From: JACVRW01 sp035705985
GTDB taxonomy: Bacteria; Actinomycetota; Thermoleophilia; Solirubrobacterales; Thermoleophilaceae
Length of the DNA stretch: 31,683 bases
Reading direction: 5' to 3'
NCBI GenBank assembly: GCA_035705985.1
Contig: DASSVP010000203.1
Span: 1 to 31,683, forward strand
Part shown: positions 1-7,827 of the stretch, piece after piece
How positions within the stretch are numbered: the stretch's first letter is position 1
Layout: each line of letters starts with the position of its first letter
Made by a program: the position numbers and the translations under genes
Notes under the pieces: generated by a model
What the model saw: only the letters and a program-made list of their open reading frames with translations
What the model was told of the DNA's origin: nothing
Database searches by the model: none

Positions 1-60
1 AGGCCTTGATCGCCGCGCTCCAATGGTGAGAGGCTGCCGGGTGGAAGAGACCCTGTGACG

Positions 61-68
61 AGGAGGAG
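61..68 (+). promoter_or_regulatory. Shine-Dalgarno site of the first usp gene
   Basis: AGGAGGAG lies four bases before GTG 72. It is one of the few strong ribosome-binding sites in the left part of the window. The island genes downstream mostly lack one, so this gene is probably translated from a leadered transcript starting upstream of the window. Confidence 0.75.
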
Positions 69-71
69 TAG

Positions 72-500
72 GTGTTCAAGACGATCGTGCTTGCCCTGGA
101 CGGCTCGGAGGAATCGCGAAGGGCGGTTCCGCTGGCCGCGGAGATTGCTCGCCAGAATGGCGCTCGGATCGTGATCGCGCACGTCGAGCAGGACGTCGTG
201 GGCAAGGGCGGAGGGGCGCTGGTTGCCAACGAGGACGAGATCCAGGCGGAGATCCGGAAGCAGGCTGAGGAGCTGTCCGCGGATGGCATCGACACGAGCG
301 TCGAGGTGCGCGACGTGATGCTCGGCGGCCCGGCGCATCCGATCGTCGAGATCGCGGACAGCGTGGACGCGGATCTGATCGTCGCCGGAACCCGCGGCCA
401 CTCGGCGGCTGCCGGGGTGTTCCTCGGGAGCGTCACGCAGCGACTGCTCCACCTGGCACATTGCCCGGTGATCGTCGCTCCGCCGGCAGACCGCTCGTAG
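72..500 (+). CDS. Universal stress protein, single Usp domain
   Basis: This is a 142-residue single-domain UspA-family protein, the usual length for the family. The fold begins with FKTIVLALDGSE, and the C-terminal ATP-binding signature G-x2-G-x9-G-S is intact (G106, G109, G119, S120), so it should belong to the ATP-binding branch of Usp proteins. Such proteins are cytoplasmic and help cells endure starvation, hypoxia or redox stress, usually by binding ATP and signalling metabolic state. The GTG start is supported by AGGAGGAG four bases upstream. No copy of the island promoter element precedes it in the 71 bases available. It is the only single-domain Usp here; the other four are tandem. Confidence 0.93.
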   Translation: MFKTIVLALDGSEESRRAVPLAAEIARQNGARIVIAHVEQDVVGKGGGALVANEDEIQAEIRKQAEELSADGIDTSVEVRDVMLGGPAHPIVEIADSVDADLIVAGTRGHSAAAGVFLGSVTQRLLHLAHCPVIVAPPADRS

Positions 501-512
501 CTCTCGGGATCC

Positions 513-576
513 GTTGAAACCCGCGCCCGCGCGGGTGGTACGCCCGGATGCGGAGTCCGCCGGGGCAGCCTAGGGT
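513..576 (+). promoter_or_regulatory. Island promoter element A (P-type ATPase)
   Basis: The upstream box GTTGAAACCCGCGCCCG starts at 513, GATG is at 547-550, then 20 bases, then a -10 hexamer TAGGGT at 571-576. The GTG start at 584 follows seven bases later. The spacing is the same as in nine other promoters of the island and implies a leaderless transcript. Confidence 0.72.
519..536 (+). terminator. GC-rich hairpin after the first usp gene
   Basis: ACCCGCG and CGCGGGT form a perfect 7-bp stem around a 4-base loop, 19 bases after the usp stop codon. There is no T-run, so intrinsic termination is uncertain. The hairpin overlaps the upstream promoter box of the next gene, so it could instead be part of a regulator site. 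Confidence 0.35.
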
Positions 577-583
577 GACACCC

Positions 584-3235
584 GTGCTGGACCGGGCTCG
601 TACGGGCGCGTCCGCCGTGCCTCCGTCCCTACAACCGCCGCAGACGGAGACCGCGGCCGGCTTGTCCAGCGAGGAGGCCGGCCGGCGCCTGGAGCGGTTC
701 GGACTCAACGAGCTCGTACATCCCGGCGGCCCGCACTGGTCGAGGCGATTCGGGCGCAATCTCGTCCACCTGTTCGCGCTTCTCCTGTGGGCCGGCTCCG
801 CACTGGCGCTGCTCGCCGGCATGCCGGAGCTCACGGTTGCGATCGTCGTCGTGATCCTCGTCAACGCCGTCTTCAGCTTCGCGCAGGAGTACCGCGCCGA
901 GCGGGCGGTCGAGGCGCTGCGAGCGATCCTTCCGCACCGAACACGCGTCCGCCGAGACCAGCGCGTGCAGGAGATTGCGGCGGATCGCCTCGTGCCGGGC
1001 GACCTCGTGATCCTCGAAGCCGGGGACCGGATATCGGCAGATGGCGACCTCCTGAGCGACGTCGAGCTGCGTGTCGACATGTCGACCCTCACGGGCGAGT
1101 CCCGCCCCGTACGGCCCGAGCGCGCCTATGCCGGGACATACGTGGTGACCGGAGCCGGCGAGGCGATCGTCACGGCGACCGGCATGAAGACCGAGCTGGG
1201 CAGGATTGCGACGCTGACCCAGCGCGCCGAGCTCCACGACAGCCCGCTCGAGCAGGAGATGCGCCGTGTCACCCGGCTGGTCGCTCTGCTGTCCGTCTCG
1301 ATTGGCGTGACGTTCTTCTTCATCGCCGGGGCGCTCGGCATGGGCCTCACCGAGCGGTTCGTCTTCGCCCTCGGCGTGACGGTTGCCAACGTCCCGGAGG
1401 GCCTTCTCCCCACGGTGACGCTGTCGCTCGCACTCGCAACTCAGCGGATGGCCCGGCGCAACGCAATCGTGCGGCGGCTGTCGTCGGTGGAGACGCTCGG
1501 CGCCACCGACGTGATCTGCACGGACAAGACCGGGACGCTCACGGAGAACCAGATGACGGTGCGACGGGTCTGGCTTGCGAGCGGGACCGAAATGGCCGTG
1601 ACGGGCGTGGGATATGCACCCGAGGGCAGGGTTCGCCGCGAGTCGGGAGAACCGGAGCCCGCCGGCCTTGCCGAGCTCGCGCGCTGCGGCGCCCTCTGCA
1701 ATGACGCGGAGCTGCACCGCGCGGAGCGCGACTGGGCCGTGATCGGCGACCCGACGGAGGGGGCCCTGCTGACCCTGGCGCACAAGGCGGGGCTGGATCC
1801 CGAGCGGGAGGCCGCTGCCGCTCCGCGGTCGGCAGAGCTCCCCTTCGACTCGTCCCGGAAGCTGATGACGACGGTCCACGCTGCGCCCGGTGGTGCCGTG
1901 GCCTATGTGAAGGGGGCGCCGAGTTCGCTTCTCCCGCGCACCACGCTCACGGAGGCCGCCCGCGACGACGCGCGCAAGGTCGTGGACTCGATGGCCCGGG
2001 AGGGCCTCCGGGTGCTCGCGCTTGCACGCCGCTCCCCGGGCGAGGGGGCCGTCACCCACGAGCTCGAGCAGGAGCTCGAGCTGCTCGGCATCGTCGGCAT
2101 GCACGACCCGCCGCGGCCCGAGGTGCCGGACGCGCTCGCGCGATGCCGCACAGCCGGCATCCGCGTGATCATGGTCACCGGCGACCACGGGGTGACGGCT
2201 GAGGCGATCGCGCGCCGCCTCGGCATGCTCGACGGCCCGGCGACGATCATCGAGGGCACAGCGCTCGACACCATGGATGACGACGCCCTGGTGGACGCGC
2301 TCCTGACGCAGGGCGTCCTCGTCTCCCGCGTCACGCCGGAGCACAAGCTCCGCATCGCCGCGGCGCTGCAGGGAACCGGTCGGGTGGTGGCCATGACGGG
2401 CGACGGCGTGAACGACGCGCCGGCGTTGCGGACTGCCGACATCGGCGTCGCAATGGGGCAAGGCGGCACGGACGTGGCGCGGGAGGCCGCGGACATCGTG
2501 CTACTCGACGACAACTTCGCCTCGATCGCCGCCGCGGTCGAGGAGGGCCGGGCGGTCTACGACAACATCCGCCGCTTCGCGCAGTACCACTTCTCCTCGA
2601 ACGTCGCGGAGCTGATGGCCTTCCTGGTATGGGGCCTGAGCGGCGGCGCGATCCCGCTTCCGCTTGTCGTGATGCAGGTCCTCGCCATCGATCTCGGAAC
2701 CGATCTGCTGCCCGCGATCGCGCTCGGCACCGAACGCGCCGAGCCCGGCGTGATGAACCGGCGTCCCCGGCCTCGAAGCGAGCGGCTGCTGAACCTCCGC
2801 GTCATGGCCCGGGTATACGGGTTCGTCGGCCTCTTGGTTGGCGTGGCCGGGCTCGCCAGCTTCATCCTCGGCTACGCCCTCGCGGGCTGGACGCCCGGTG
2901 AGACGCTTGCCGACAGCGGCAGCCTGTATGTCCAGGCGACGGCGATGACCTACGCGGGCATCGTCGCCGGCCAGGTGGGTGCAGCCTTCGCCTTCCGCAC
3001 GAACCGCGAGTCCGTGTTCACGATCGGGCTCCTGTCCAACCGCCTGCTGCTCGGAGCGATCGCCTTCGAAATCGCGTTGCTCGTGTGCTTCGTGAGCGTG
3101 CCCCCGCTCCAGGACGTGTTCCATACCGAGGCGCTGGACCCGCTCGCCTGGCCGTTCCTGCTCGTCTGGCCGGTCGTCGTCCTCGGCGCCGAGGAGCTCC
3201 GCAAGGCTGCGCAGCGACGTGCCGCGCCGCTGTAG
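584..3235 (+). CDS. P2-type cation-transporting ATPase, CtpF-like
   Basis: This 883-residue P-type ATPase uses ATP to pump a cation, probably Ca2+ or another alkali or alkaline-earth ion, across the membrane. The N-terminal cation-ATPase domain leads into paired helices, the actuator TGES motif, and NVPEGLLPTVT in the ion-binding helix. The phosphorylation motif is CTDKTGTLT (Asp314), the hinge is TGDGVNDAP (about 605-613), and a C-terminal helical domain follows. Length and PEGL context match the SERCA/Na,K-like P2 group that includes mycobacterial CtpF, a known DosR-regulon member. An in-frame ATG at 548 exists but lies inside the GATG promoter element, so GTG 584, seven bases after the -10 box, is preferred. 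Ion specificity cannot be fixed from sequence alone. Confidence 0.93.
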   Translation: MLDRARTGASAVPPSLQPPQTETAAGLSSEEAGRRLERFGLNELVHPGGPHWSRRFGRNLVHLFALLLWAGSALALLAGMPELTVAIVVVILVNAVFSFAQEYRAERAVEALRAILPHRTRVRRDQRVQEIAADRLVPGDLVILEAGDRISADGDLLSDVELRVDMSTLTGESRPVRPERAYAGTYVVTGAGEAIVTATGMKTELGRIATLTQRAELHDSPLEQEMRRVTRLVALLSVSIGVTFFFIAGALGMGLTERFVFALGVTVANVPEGLLPTVTLSLALATQRMARRNAIVRRLSSVETLGATDVICTDKTGTLTENQMTVRRVWLASGTEMAVTGVGYAPEGRVRRESGEPEPAGLAELARCGALCNDAELHRAERDWAVIGDPTEGALLTLAHKAGLDPEREAAAAPRSAELPFDSSRKLMTTVHAAPGGAVAYVKGAPSSLLPRTTLTEAARDDARKVVDSMAREGLRVLALARRSPGEGAVTHELEQELELLGIVGMHDPPRPEVPDALARCRTAGIRVIMVTGDHGVTAEAIARRLGMLDGPATIIEGTALDTMDDDALVDALLTQGVLVSRVTPEHKLRIAAALQGTGRVVAMTGDGVNDAPALRTADIGVAMGQGGTDVAREAADIVLLDDNFASIAAAVEEGRAVYDNIRRFAQYHFSSNVAELMAFLVWGLSGGAIPLPLVVMQVLAIDLGTDLLPAIALGTERAEPGVMNRRPRPRSERLLNLRVMARVYGFVGLLVGVAGLASFILGYALAGWTPGETLADSGSLYVQATAMTYAGIVAGQVGAAFAFRTNRESVFTIGLLSNRLLLGAIAFEIALLVCFVSVPPLQDVFHTEALDPLAWPFLLVWPVVVLGAEELRKAAQRRAAPL

Positions 3236-3299
3236 GTAGTTTCCCGCACCGGCGCTTCGGGTCCTGCCGGATGGCGGTCCCGGCGAGGAGCGTCATCCT
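3236..3299 (+). promoter_or_regulatory. Island promoter element B (response regulator)
   Basis: The upstream box GTAGTTTCCCGCACCGG starts at 3236, one base after the ATPase stop codon. GATG is at 3270-3273, then 20 bases, then CATCCT at 3294-3299 and ATG 3306 six bases later. Its presence before the regulator gene suggests autoregulation. Confidence 0.72.
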
Positions 3300-3305
3300 G
3301 GGCTC

Positions 3306-3974
3306 ATGATGGATACTCCAGCTGCGACGACGCCTGCCACCGACAGCATCACGATCGTGCTCGCCGACGATCACTCCGTCGTCCGGAGCGGCCTGCGCAT
3401 GCTGCTCGAGGCGGAGAGCGACATCGAGGTGATCGCCGAGGCCGGTGACGTGGACGAGGCCAAGCGCTACACGCTCGGCCACAAGCCCCACGTACTCGTT
3501 CTCGACCTGAACATGCCCGGCGGCTCGAGCCTCGAGGCCATCCCCAAGATCGCTGAGACGTCGCCCGAGACGGCGGTCGTGGTGCTGACGATGCAGGAGG
3601 ATCCGGCGTTCGCGCGCGAGGCGCTCCGCGCGGGGGCGCGCGGCTACGTACTGAAGCACTCCGCGGGGACGGAGCTCGTCCAGGCGATCCGGGCGGCCGC
3701 GGGCGGAGGCACCTGGCTCAACCCCGACCTCGGAGCGCGCATGGCCGCCACCCCCGAGGGTCCGGTCGGAGCGCTGGCCGAGTTGAGCGAGCGTGAGCTC
3801 GAGGTTCTTCGGCTGATCGCGCTCGGACACACCAACACCGAGATCGCGGGACAGCTCTTCCTCAGTGTGCGCACGGTTGAGACGCATCGCGCGCACATCC
3901 AGCAGAAGCTCGGCGTCTCCACGCGCGCTCAGCTCGTGCGCTACGCGCTCGACCACGATCTGATCGACCGCTAA
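3306..3974 (+). CDS. NarL/LuxR-family response regulator, DosR-like
   Basis: This 222-residue two-component response regulator has a receiver domain (about 15-130) and a LuxR-type helix-turn-helix domain (about 157-215). The acidic pair D21-D22, the phospho-acceptor D67, T95 and K117 are all in place, so phosphorylation should be functional. The DNA-binding part reads LSERELEVLRLIALG followed by the usual VRTVETHRAHI recognition region. It is the obvious partner for the haem-type kinase at 5972-7729, and together they recall DosS/DosR (DevS/DevR). It starts six bases after a -10 box, and a second ATG follows immediately at 3309. A ZIP transporter gene starts seven bases after its stop, so the two probably form an operon. 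Regulation of the surrounding promoters by this protein is inference. Confidence 0.93.
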   Translation: MMDTPAATTPATDSITIVLADDHSVVRSGLRMLLEAESDIEVIAEAGDVDEAKRYTLGHKPHVLVLDLNMPGGSSLEAIPKIAETSPETAVVVLTMQEDPAFAREALRAGARGYVLKHSAGTELVQAIRAAAGGGTWLNPDLGARMAATPEGPVGALAELSERELEVLRLIALGHTNTEIAGQLFLSVRTVETHRAHIQQKLGVSTRAQLVRYALDHDLIDR

Positions 3975-3981
3975 GCGACGA

Positions 3982-4731
3982 ATGGAGATCGCGGTGCTCG
4001 CACTCGCCGGCACCGCGACCGCGTTCGCCACCGGCGCTGGAGCCGTTCCCGTCTTCCTGCTCGGTGAGCGCGCGAAGCAGCTGCGGCCCTTCCTGTGGGG
4101 GACGACCGTGGGGCTGATGGCGGTCGCGGCGGTGGTGGGTCTCTTGCTGCCCGCGCTGGAGGAGGGGGGCGAGGTATCGGTCGCGGCCGGCGTCGCCGTC
4201 GGCACGCTCTTCCTGATCGGCTCGCGGCGCCTGCTTGCAGGGCGCGATGTCCACGTGGGAGCGCTGCGTGGCGCCGGGGTGCGGCGATCCCTGCTCGTCT
4301 TCGGCGTCCTGCTCGTGCACAGCCTGCCGGAGGGCTTCGCGATCGGCACGGCGTTCGCGTCCGATACCGAGGGACTGGCGCTGTTCATCTTCCTCGCGAT
4401 AGCGCTGCAGAACGTGCCGGAGGGCACGAGCGTCGCGATCCCGATGGAGAGCGCGGGGTTCGGCCGCGCGCAGCAGTTCTGGGCCGCGGTGCTGACAAGC
4501 GCGCCGCAGCCCTTCGGCGCGGTGCTCGCCTACCTGGCCGTCGAGCAGATCGAGGGCCTGCTGCCCTTCTCGTTCGGCTTTGCCGCGGGCGCGATGCTTG
4601 CGCTCGTCCTGCTCGAGCTCGCGCCGGAAGCGTATGCACGCGGCGGGCGCGTCTCCGCGGGTGCCGGCACGGCGCTTGGCGCCGCCGTCATGCTGGTCCT
4701 CGCCGCGGTACTGGGCGTCGAGCAGGCGTGA
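3982..4731 (+). CDS. ZIP-family divalent metal transporter
   Basis: This 249-residue polytopic membrane protein has about seven or eight hydrophobic helices. It has the ZIP metal-site motifs HSLPEG (from H113) in helix 4 and QNVPEG (Q143 to G148) in helix 5, which carry the residues that coordinate Zn2+ or Fe2+ in the family. The His-rich loop between helices 3 and 4 is nearly absent, replaced by an Arg-rich stretch (RRLLAGRDVHVGALRG). ZIP proteins normally import zinc, iron or manganese to the cytoplasm. The gene follows the response regulator by seven bases and has no promoter of its own, so metal uptake seems to be co-expressed with the regulator. Substrate is not predictable here. Confidence 0.87.
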   Translation: MEIAVLALAGTATAFATGAGAVPVFLLGERAKQLRPFLWGTTVGLMAVAAVVGLLLPALEEGGEVSVAAGVAVGTLFLIGSRRLLAGRDVHVGALRGAGVRRSLLVFGVLLVHSLPEGFAIGTAFASDTEGLALFIFLAIALQNVPEGTSVAIPMESAGFGRAQQFWAAVLTSAPQPFGAVLAYLAVEQIEGLLPFSFGFAAGAMLALVLLELAPEAYARGGRVSAGAGTALGAAVMLVLAAVLGVEQA

Positions 4732-4734
4732 TCT

Positions 4735-4799
4735 GCGGCTAACCACGGACCCGAAGCGGAGTTCTCCCCGATGGCAGCGGTCGCGCGGTCGGCGAGCAT
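4735..4799 (+). promoter_or_regulatory. Island promoter element C (FAD oxidoreductase)
   Basis: The upstream region from 4735 contains CTAACCACGGACCCG, a weak copy of the upstream box. GATG is at 4770-4773, then 20 bases, then GAGCAT at 4794-4799, and ATG 4808 lies eight bases further on. Confidence 0.6.
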
Positions 4800-4807
4800 C
4801 GGGACAC

Positions 4808-6007
4808 ATGAGCAAGTCTCGAATGACCGTGATGATCGCCGGTGGCGGGGTCGCCGCGCTGGAAGCGCTGATGGCGTTGGAGGATCTCGCTGCCGACCGT
4901 GTCGATCTCCAGCTCGTCACGCCCACGCCCGAGTTCGCCTACCGGCCGCTGGCCGTGGCCGAGCCGTTCGGACTCGGCGAGGCGCACCGGTACGACGTCG
5001 TGCGGATCGCCAACGACCATCGTGCGGCGGTGCACATCGCCGGCATCAGCGCCGTCGACAGCGCGGCCCGGCAGGTAGTCACCTGGGATGGCCGCAGGCT
5101 GCCGTTCGACATGCTCCTGGTCGCGGTCGGCGCGCGCACGGCTCCCTCGATTCCCGGAAGCGTGACCGTGAACGGGCCCGGCTACACCGGGCGCTTCCAA
5201 TCGGTCCTCCGCGAGATCGAGGAGGGACGCGCCCGCCACGTGGCGTTCGCGGTCCCGCCGGGTTCGTCGTGGGTCCTCCCGCTCTATGAGCTGGCGCTGA
5301 TGACGGCAGCCCACCTCGTCGAGCACGATCTGGGGGACGTGCGGCTTTCGCTGGTCACGCCCGAGGCCGGACCGCTCGAGCTGTTCGGGACCGCCGCGTC
5401 CGTCGCTGTACGGAACCTGCTCACGCAGCGAGGCATCGAGCTCCACGTGGCGACATATTCCGCCGGGTTCGACGACGGGACGCTCGCGCTGATACCCGGC
5501 GGTTCGCTCGCGGTGGACCGGGTCGTGAGCCTGCCTCAGCTCGTTGGACCACGTCTGCCCGGCCTCCCCACCGACGCGAACGGGTTCATCCCGGTCGATC
5601 TTCACGGCCTGGTGAGAGGTGAGGCCGACGTGTACGCCGCCGGGGACGCGACGACCGCACCCATAAAGCAGGGCGGCCTGGCATGCCAGCAGGCCGATGC
5701 CGCGGCCGAGGCGATCGCGGCGCGGGCCGGCGCGCCGCTCGACCCGAAGCCGTTTCAGCCCGTGCTCCGCGGGATGCTTCTGACCGGAGCGAGCCCGGCG
5801 TTCATGCGCGCGGAGGTCAGCGGTGGCCGCGGGGAGGAATGGCGGGTCTCCGACCACGCGCTCTGGTGGCCGCCACACAAGATCGCCGGCCGCTACCTGT
5901 CGCCGTACCTGGCGCTGCGCCACGACGAGCTCCAGGACCAGCCGAGCGGACTGCCGATCGAGGTGGAGCTGTCAGCCCCCCATGGAAACGGGGTCGCTCT
6001 CGACTGA
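4808..6007 (+). CDS. FAD-dependent pyridine nucleotide oxidoreductase (SQR/NDH-2-like fold)
   Basis: This 399-residue flavoprotein opens with the Rossmann FAD motif IAGGGVAALEAL. A second nucleotide-binding half lies around residues 140-190, and the C-terminal FAD motif is VYAAGDATTAPIKQGG, which places it in the sulfide:quinone reductase / type II NADH dehydrogenase superfamily. It contains a single cysteine (in GGLACQQAD), so the redox cysteine pair of true sulfide:quinone reductases is missing and the electron donor is unknown. A paralogue sits at 20602-21753 and shares the segment PLYELALMTA. ATG 4808 is chosen because the promoter -10 box ends eight bases before it; a longer reading frame reaches back into the ZIP gene. 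Its last 36 bases overlap the convergent kinase gene. Confidence 0.85.
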   Translation: MSKSRMTVMIAGGGVAALEALMALEDLAADRVDLQLVTPTPEFAYRPLAVAEPFGLGEAHRYDVVRIANDHRAAVHIAGISAVDSAARQVVTWDGRRLPFDMLLVAVGARTAPSIPGSVTVNGPGYTGRFQSVLREIEEGRARHVAFAVPPGSSWVLPLYELALMTAAHLVEHDLGDVRLSLVTPEAGPLELFGTAASVAVRNLLTQRGIELHVATYSAGFDDGTLALIPGGSLAVDRVVSLPQLVGPRLPGLPTDANGFIPVDLHGLVRGEADVYAAGDATTAPIKQGGLACQQADAAAEAIAARAGAPLDPKPFQPVLRGMLLTGASPAFMRAEVSGGRGEEWRVSDHALWWPPHKIAGRYLSPYLALRHDELQDQPSGLPIEVELSAPHGNGVALD

Positions 6008-7729
6008 GTCGTTCCCAGGTCGGTGCCTCGCGGGTAGCTCGGCGCGGACGAGCGTGCCCTCTCCCGGCTTCGAGTCGATCAGCAGGCGTCCCTCGACGAG
6101 CTCGACCCGTTCCCGCATGCCCACCAGGCCAAAACCGGAGTGCGCGTTATGGGCGTCGAATCCCTGCCCGTCGTCCCTGACGCTGAGCGTCACCCTCTGC
6201 TCGTCCTCGACGATCTCGACCCACACCGCTTCGGCTTCGGCGTGCTTGACCGTGTTCGTGAGCGCCTCCTGGACGAGGCGATAGGCGGTGCTCTCGATCT
6301 CGGGCACAAGCCTCGTCGAGTCGCGACCCCTCACGAACTCGAGGTCGATCTTCGTGTTGACCGTTATGCCGTGGCGCTCGGAAACCCTCCGGACAAGCGC
6401 CTCTACCGCGGGCTGCACCCCGAGCTCGTCGAGTGCGGCCGGCCGCAGGTCGGTGATCAGGCCCTGGAGTCCGGCGATGCTTGCGCTGAGCTGCTCGAGT
6501 GCCCCGTCCGCCGCCTCGGCAATCGCCTCGGGGCGTTGGCTTCTACGAGCTGCGTCCAGCATCAGCTTGAGCGCGCCGAGCTCCTGCAGCGTTTCGTCGT
6601 GCAGCTCACGCGCCCAGCGAGTCCGCTCGGCCTCGTAGGCGCGAATCGATTGCGTCAGGCGCACCTCCTCGACCGACTGCGCCGTCGCGATCGCGATTGC
6701 CGCGCTGGCGCCGAACGAGGTCAGCAGGTGCTGTTGATCTGAAGCGAACTCGGGGGAGCTCCCCAGGCTGTCCAGGGCAACCAGAACCCCGCGCGCACGG
6801 TGACGGAAGCCGAGGGGCACGACCAGCGCGGAGGCCGCCCCGGCCGCGAGCGCGTCGAGTCCGTGCCCGACGCGGTCTCCCAGCCGCGCTACGCGCTGTG
6901 CGTCACCACTCGCCACAACCGCGCCGGCAACGGTCCCCTCCAGTGGCAACCGTGTGCCGATCGCGTCGGCACCGATCTCGCCGGCCGCAGCGGCCACGCA
7001 GAGCCCGTCGCCATCCTCGAGCAGGACGACGAGGGAGCGTGCATCGACCAACGCGCGACCGCGCTTGACGATGAGCTCGAGCACCCGCTCCAGATCGGTC
7101 TCGAACCCGACCGCACGGGCGACCGCAGCGGTCGCCTCGAGCCCGCGCACCGCCCGCTCGAGCTCGGCGCCGCGGCGAGCCAGGTCCTCGTAGAGACGCG
7201 CGTTGCCGATCGCGATGGCGGCCCACTCGGCAAGGACGAGCGTCGCCTGCTCGTCACGGGCGTCGAATTGCGCGCCGTCCGCCTTGTCGGTGAGGTAGAG
7301 ATTCCCGAAGGCCTCACCGCGAACGATCACCGGCACGCCGAGGAACGTCGTCATGGGCGGATGCCCAGGCGGGAAGCCATAGGAGCGCGGATGCCGGGTC
7401 ACGTCCTTCAGCCGCAGCGGCTGGGGATTGCGGATCATCTCGCCGAGGACACCGCCGCCGCGTGGCAGCGGGCCGATCACCCGGCGCGTCTCCTCGTCGA
7501 TGCCGACGAAGATGAAGCGCTCGAGCTCCTCCTTGGCCTCATCGAGGATGCCGAGAGCGGCGTAGTGCGCCCCGGTGAGCTCCCGTGCGGTCTCGAGTAC
7601 CCGGTGAAGCACCGCCTCGCCGTCCAGCTCCGCTACCAGCGCGCGACCGACCTCGAGCAGCTTCCGGAGATCATCGTCGGAAAGACGCCCATCGATCGCC
7701 TCATGATGCGCGTCCGACTGACCAGACAT
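5972..7729 (-). CDS. GAF-GAF sensor histidine kinase, DosS/DevS-like haem sensor
   Basis: This 585-residue soluble kinase has GAF-A (about 30-185), GAF-B (about 200-350), a HisKA_3 dimerisation segment with phospho-acceptor H377 in RELHDE, and a HATPase domain with N-box N492 and G-box DDGQG (from D519). GAF-A contains GHPPMTTFLGVPV followed by GNLYLTDK. H123 and Y145 are 22 residues apart, the spacing between the haem ligand His149 and the distal Tyr171 of M. tuberculosis DosS. This supports haem binding and sensing of O2, NO, CO or redox state, though ligand choice is inference. ATG 7729 is preferred to ATG 7756 because a TAGACT box lies ten bases before it. The gene overlaps the oxidoreductase gene tail to tail by 36 bases. 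Confidence 0.92.
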   Translation of the reverse strand: MSGQSDAHHEAIDGRLSDDDLRKLLEVGRALVAELDGEAVLHRVLETARELTGAHYAALGILDEAKEELERFIFVGIDEETRRVIGPLPRGGGVLGEMIRNPQPLRLKDVTRHPRSYGFPPGHPPMTTFLGVPVIVRGEAFGNLYLTDKADGAQFDARDEQATLVLAEWAAIAIGNARLYEDLARRGAELERAVRGLEATAAVARAVGFETDLERVLELIVKRGRALVDARSLVVLLEDGDGLCVAAAAGEIGADAIGTRLPLEGTVAGAVVASGDAQRVARLGDRVGHGLDALAAGAASALVVPLGFRHRARGVLVALDSLGSSPEFASDQQHLLTSFGASAAIAIATAQSVEEVRLTQSIRAYEAERTRWARELHDETLQELGALKLMLDAARRSQRPEAIAEAADGALEQLSASIAGLQGLITDLRPAALDELGVQPAVEALVRRVSERHGITVNTKIDLEFVRGRDSTRLVPEIESTAYRLVQEALTNTVKHAEAEAVWVEIVEDEQRVTLSVRDDGQGFDAHNAHSGFGLVGMRERVELVEGRLLIDSKPGEGTLVRAELPARHRPGNDSVESDPVSMGG

Positions 7730-7739
7730 GGCAAGTGCG

Positions 7740-7745
7740 AGTCTA
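7740..7745 (-). promoter_or_regulatory. -10 box of the sensor kinase gene
   Basis: On the minus strand TAGACT lies ten bases before ATG 7729, giving a leader of only a few bases. Upstream, GAACCCGCACACCG resembles the island upstream box, but no GATG stands 20 bases before this hexamer, so it does not fit the shared architecture. Confidence 0.4.
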
Positions 7746-7757
7746 GTCCCACGCATC

Positions 7758-7821
7758 CGAAGACTTCCGAATCGGTGTGCGGGTTCCCCCGGATGCCGGG
7801 CGGTCGTGGAAGGCTCAGGAT
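7758..7821 (+). promoter_or_regulatory. Island promoter element D (usp-acetyltransferase operon)
   Basis: The upstream box CGAAGACTTCCGAATCGG starts at 7758, GATG is at 7792-7795, then 20 bases, then CAGGAT at 7816-7821 and ATG 7828 six bases later. It lies in the 98-base divergent gap shared with the kinase gene. Confidence 0.65.
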
Positions 7822-7827
7822 CCCGTT

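Noticed and set aside
548..583. ATG 548 as start of the P-type ATPase
   Set aside because: It lies within the GATG element and upstream of the -10 box that is shared with nine other genes; the residues it adds look unlike a conserved N-terminus.
629..2461. 610-codon minus-strand open frame opposite the CtpF-like ATPase
   Set aside because: It is rich in Arg, Gly, Ala and His with no recognisable domain, and the plus strand encodes a clear P-type ATPase. It is a product of high GC content.
4808..6007. Annotation as sulfide:quinone oxidoreductase
   Set aside because: The redox cysteines needed for sulfide oxidation are missing; only a general FAD oxidoreductase call is supported.
7727..7760. 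A further GATG (inside CGGATGCG) on the minus strand before the kinase gene
   Set aside because: GATG stands only 8 bases before the TAGACT box rather than 20, and 20 bases after it there is no nAnnnT hexamer before a start. It does not follow the shared pattern, so it was not counted.
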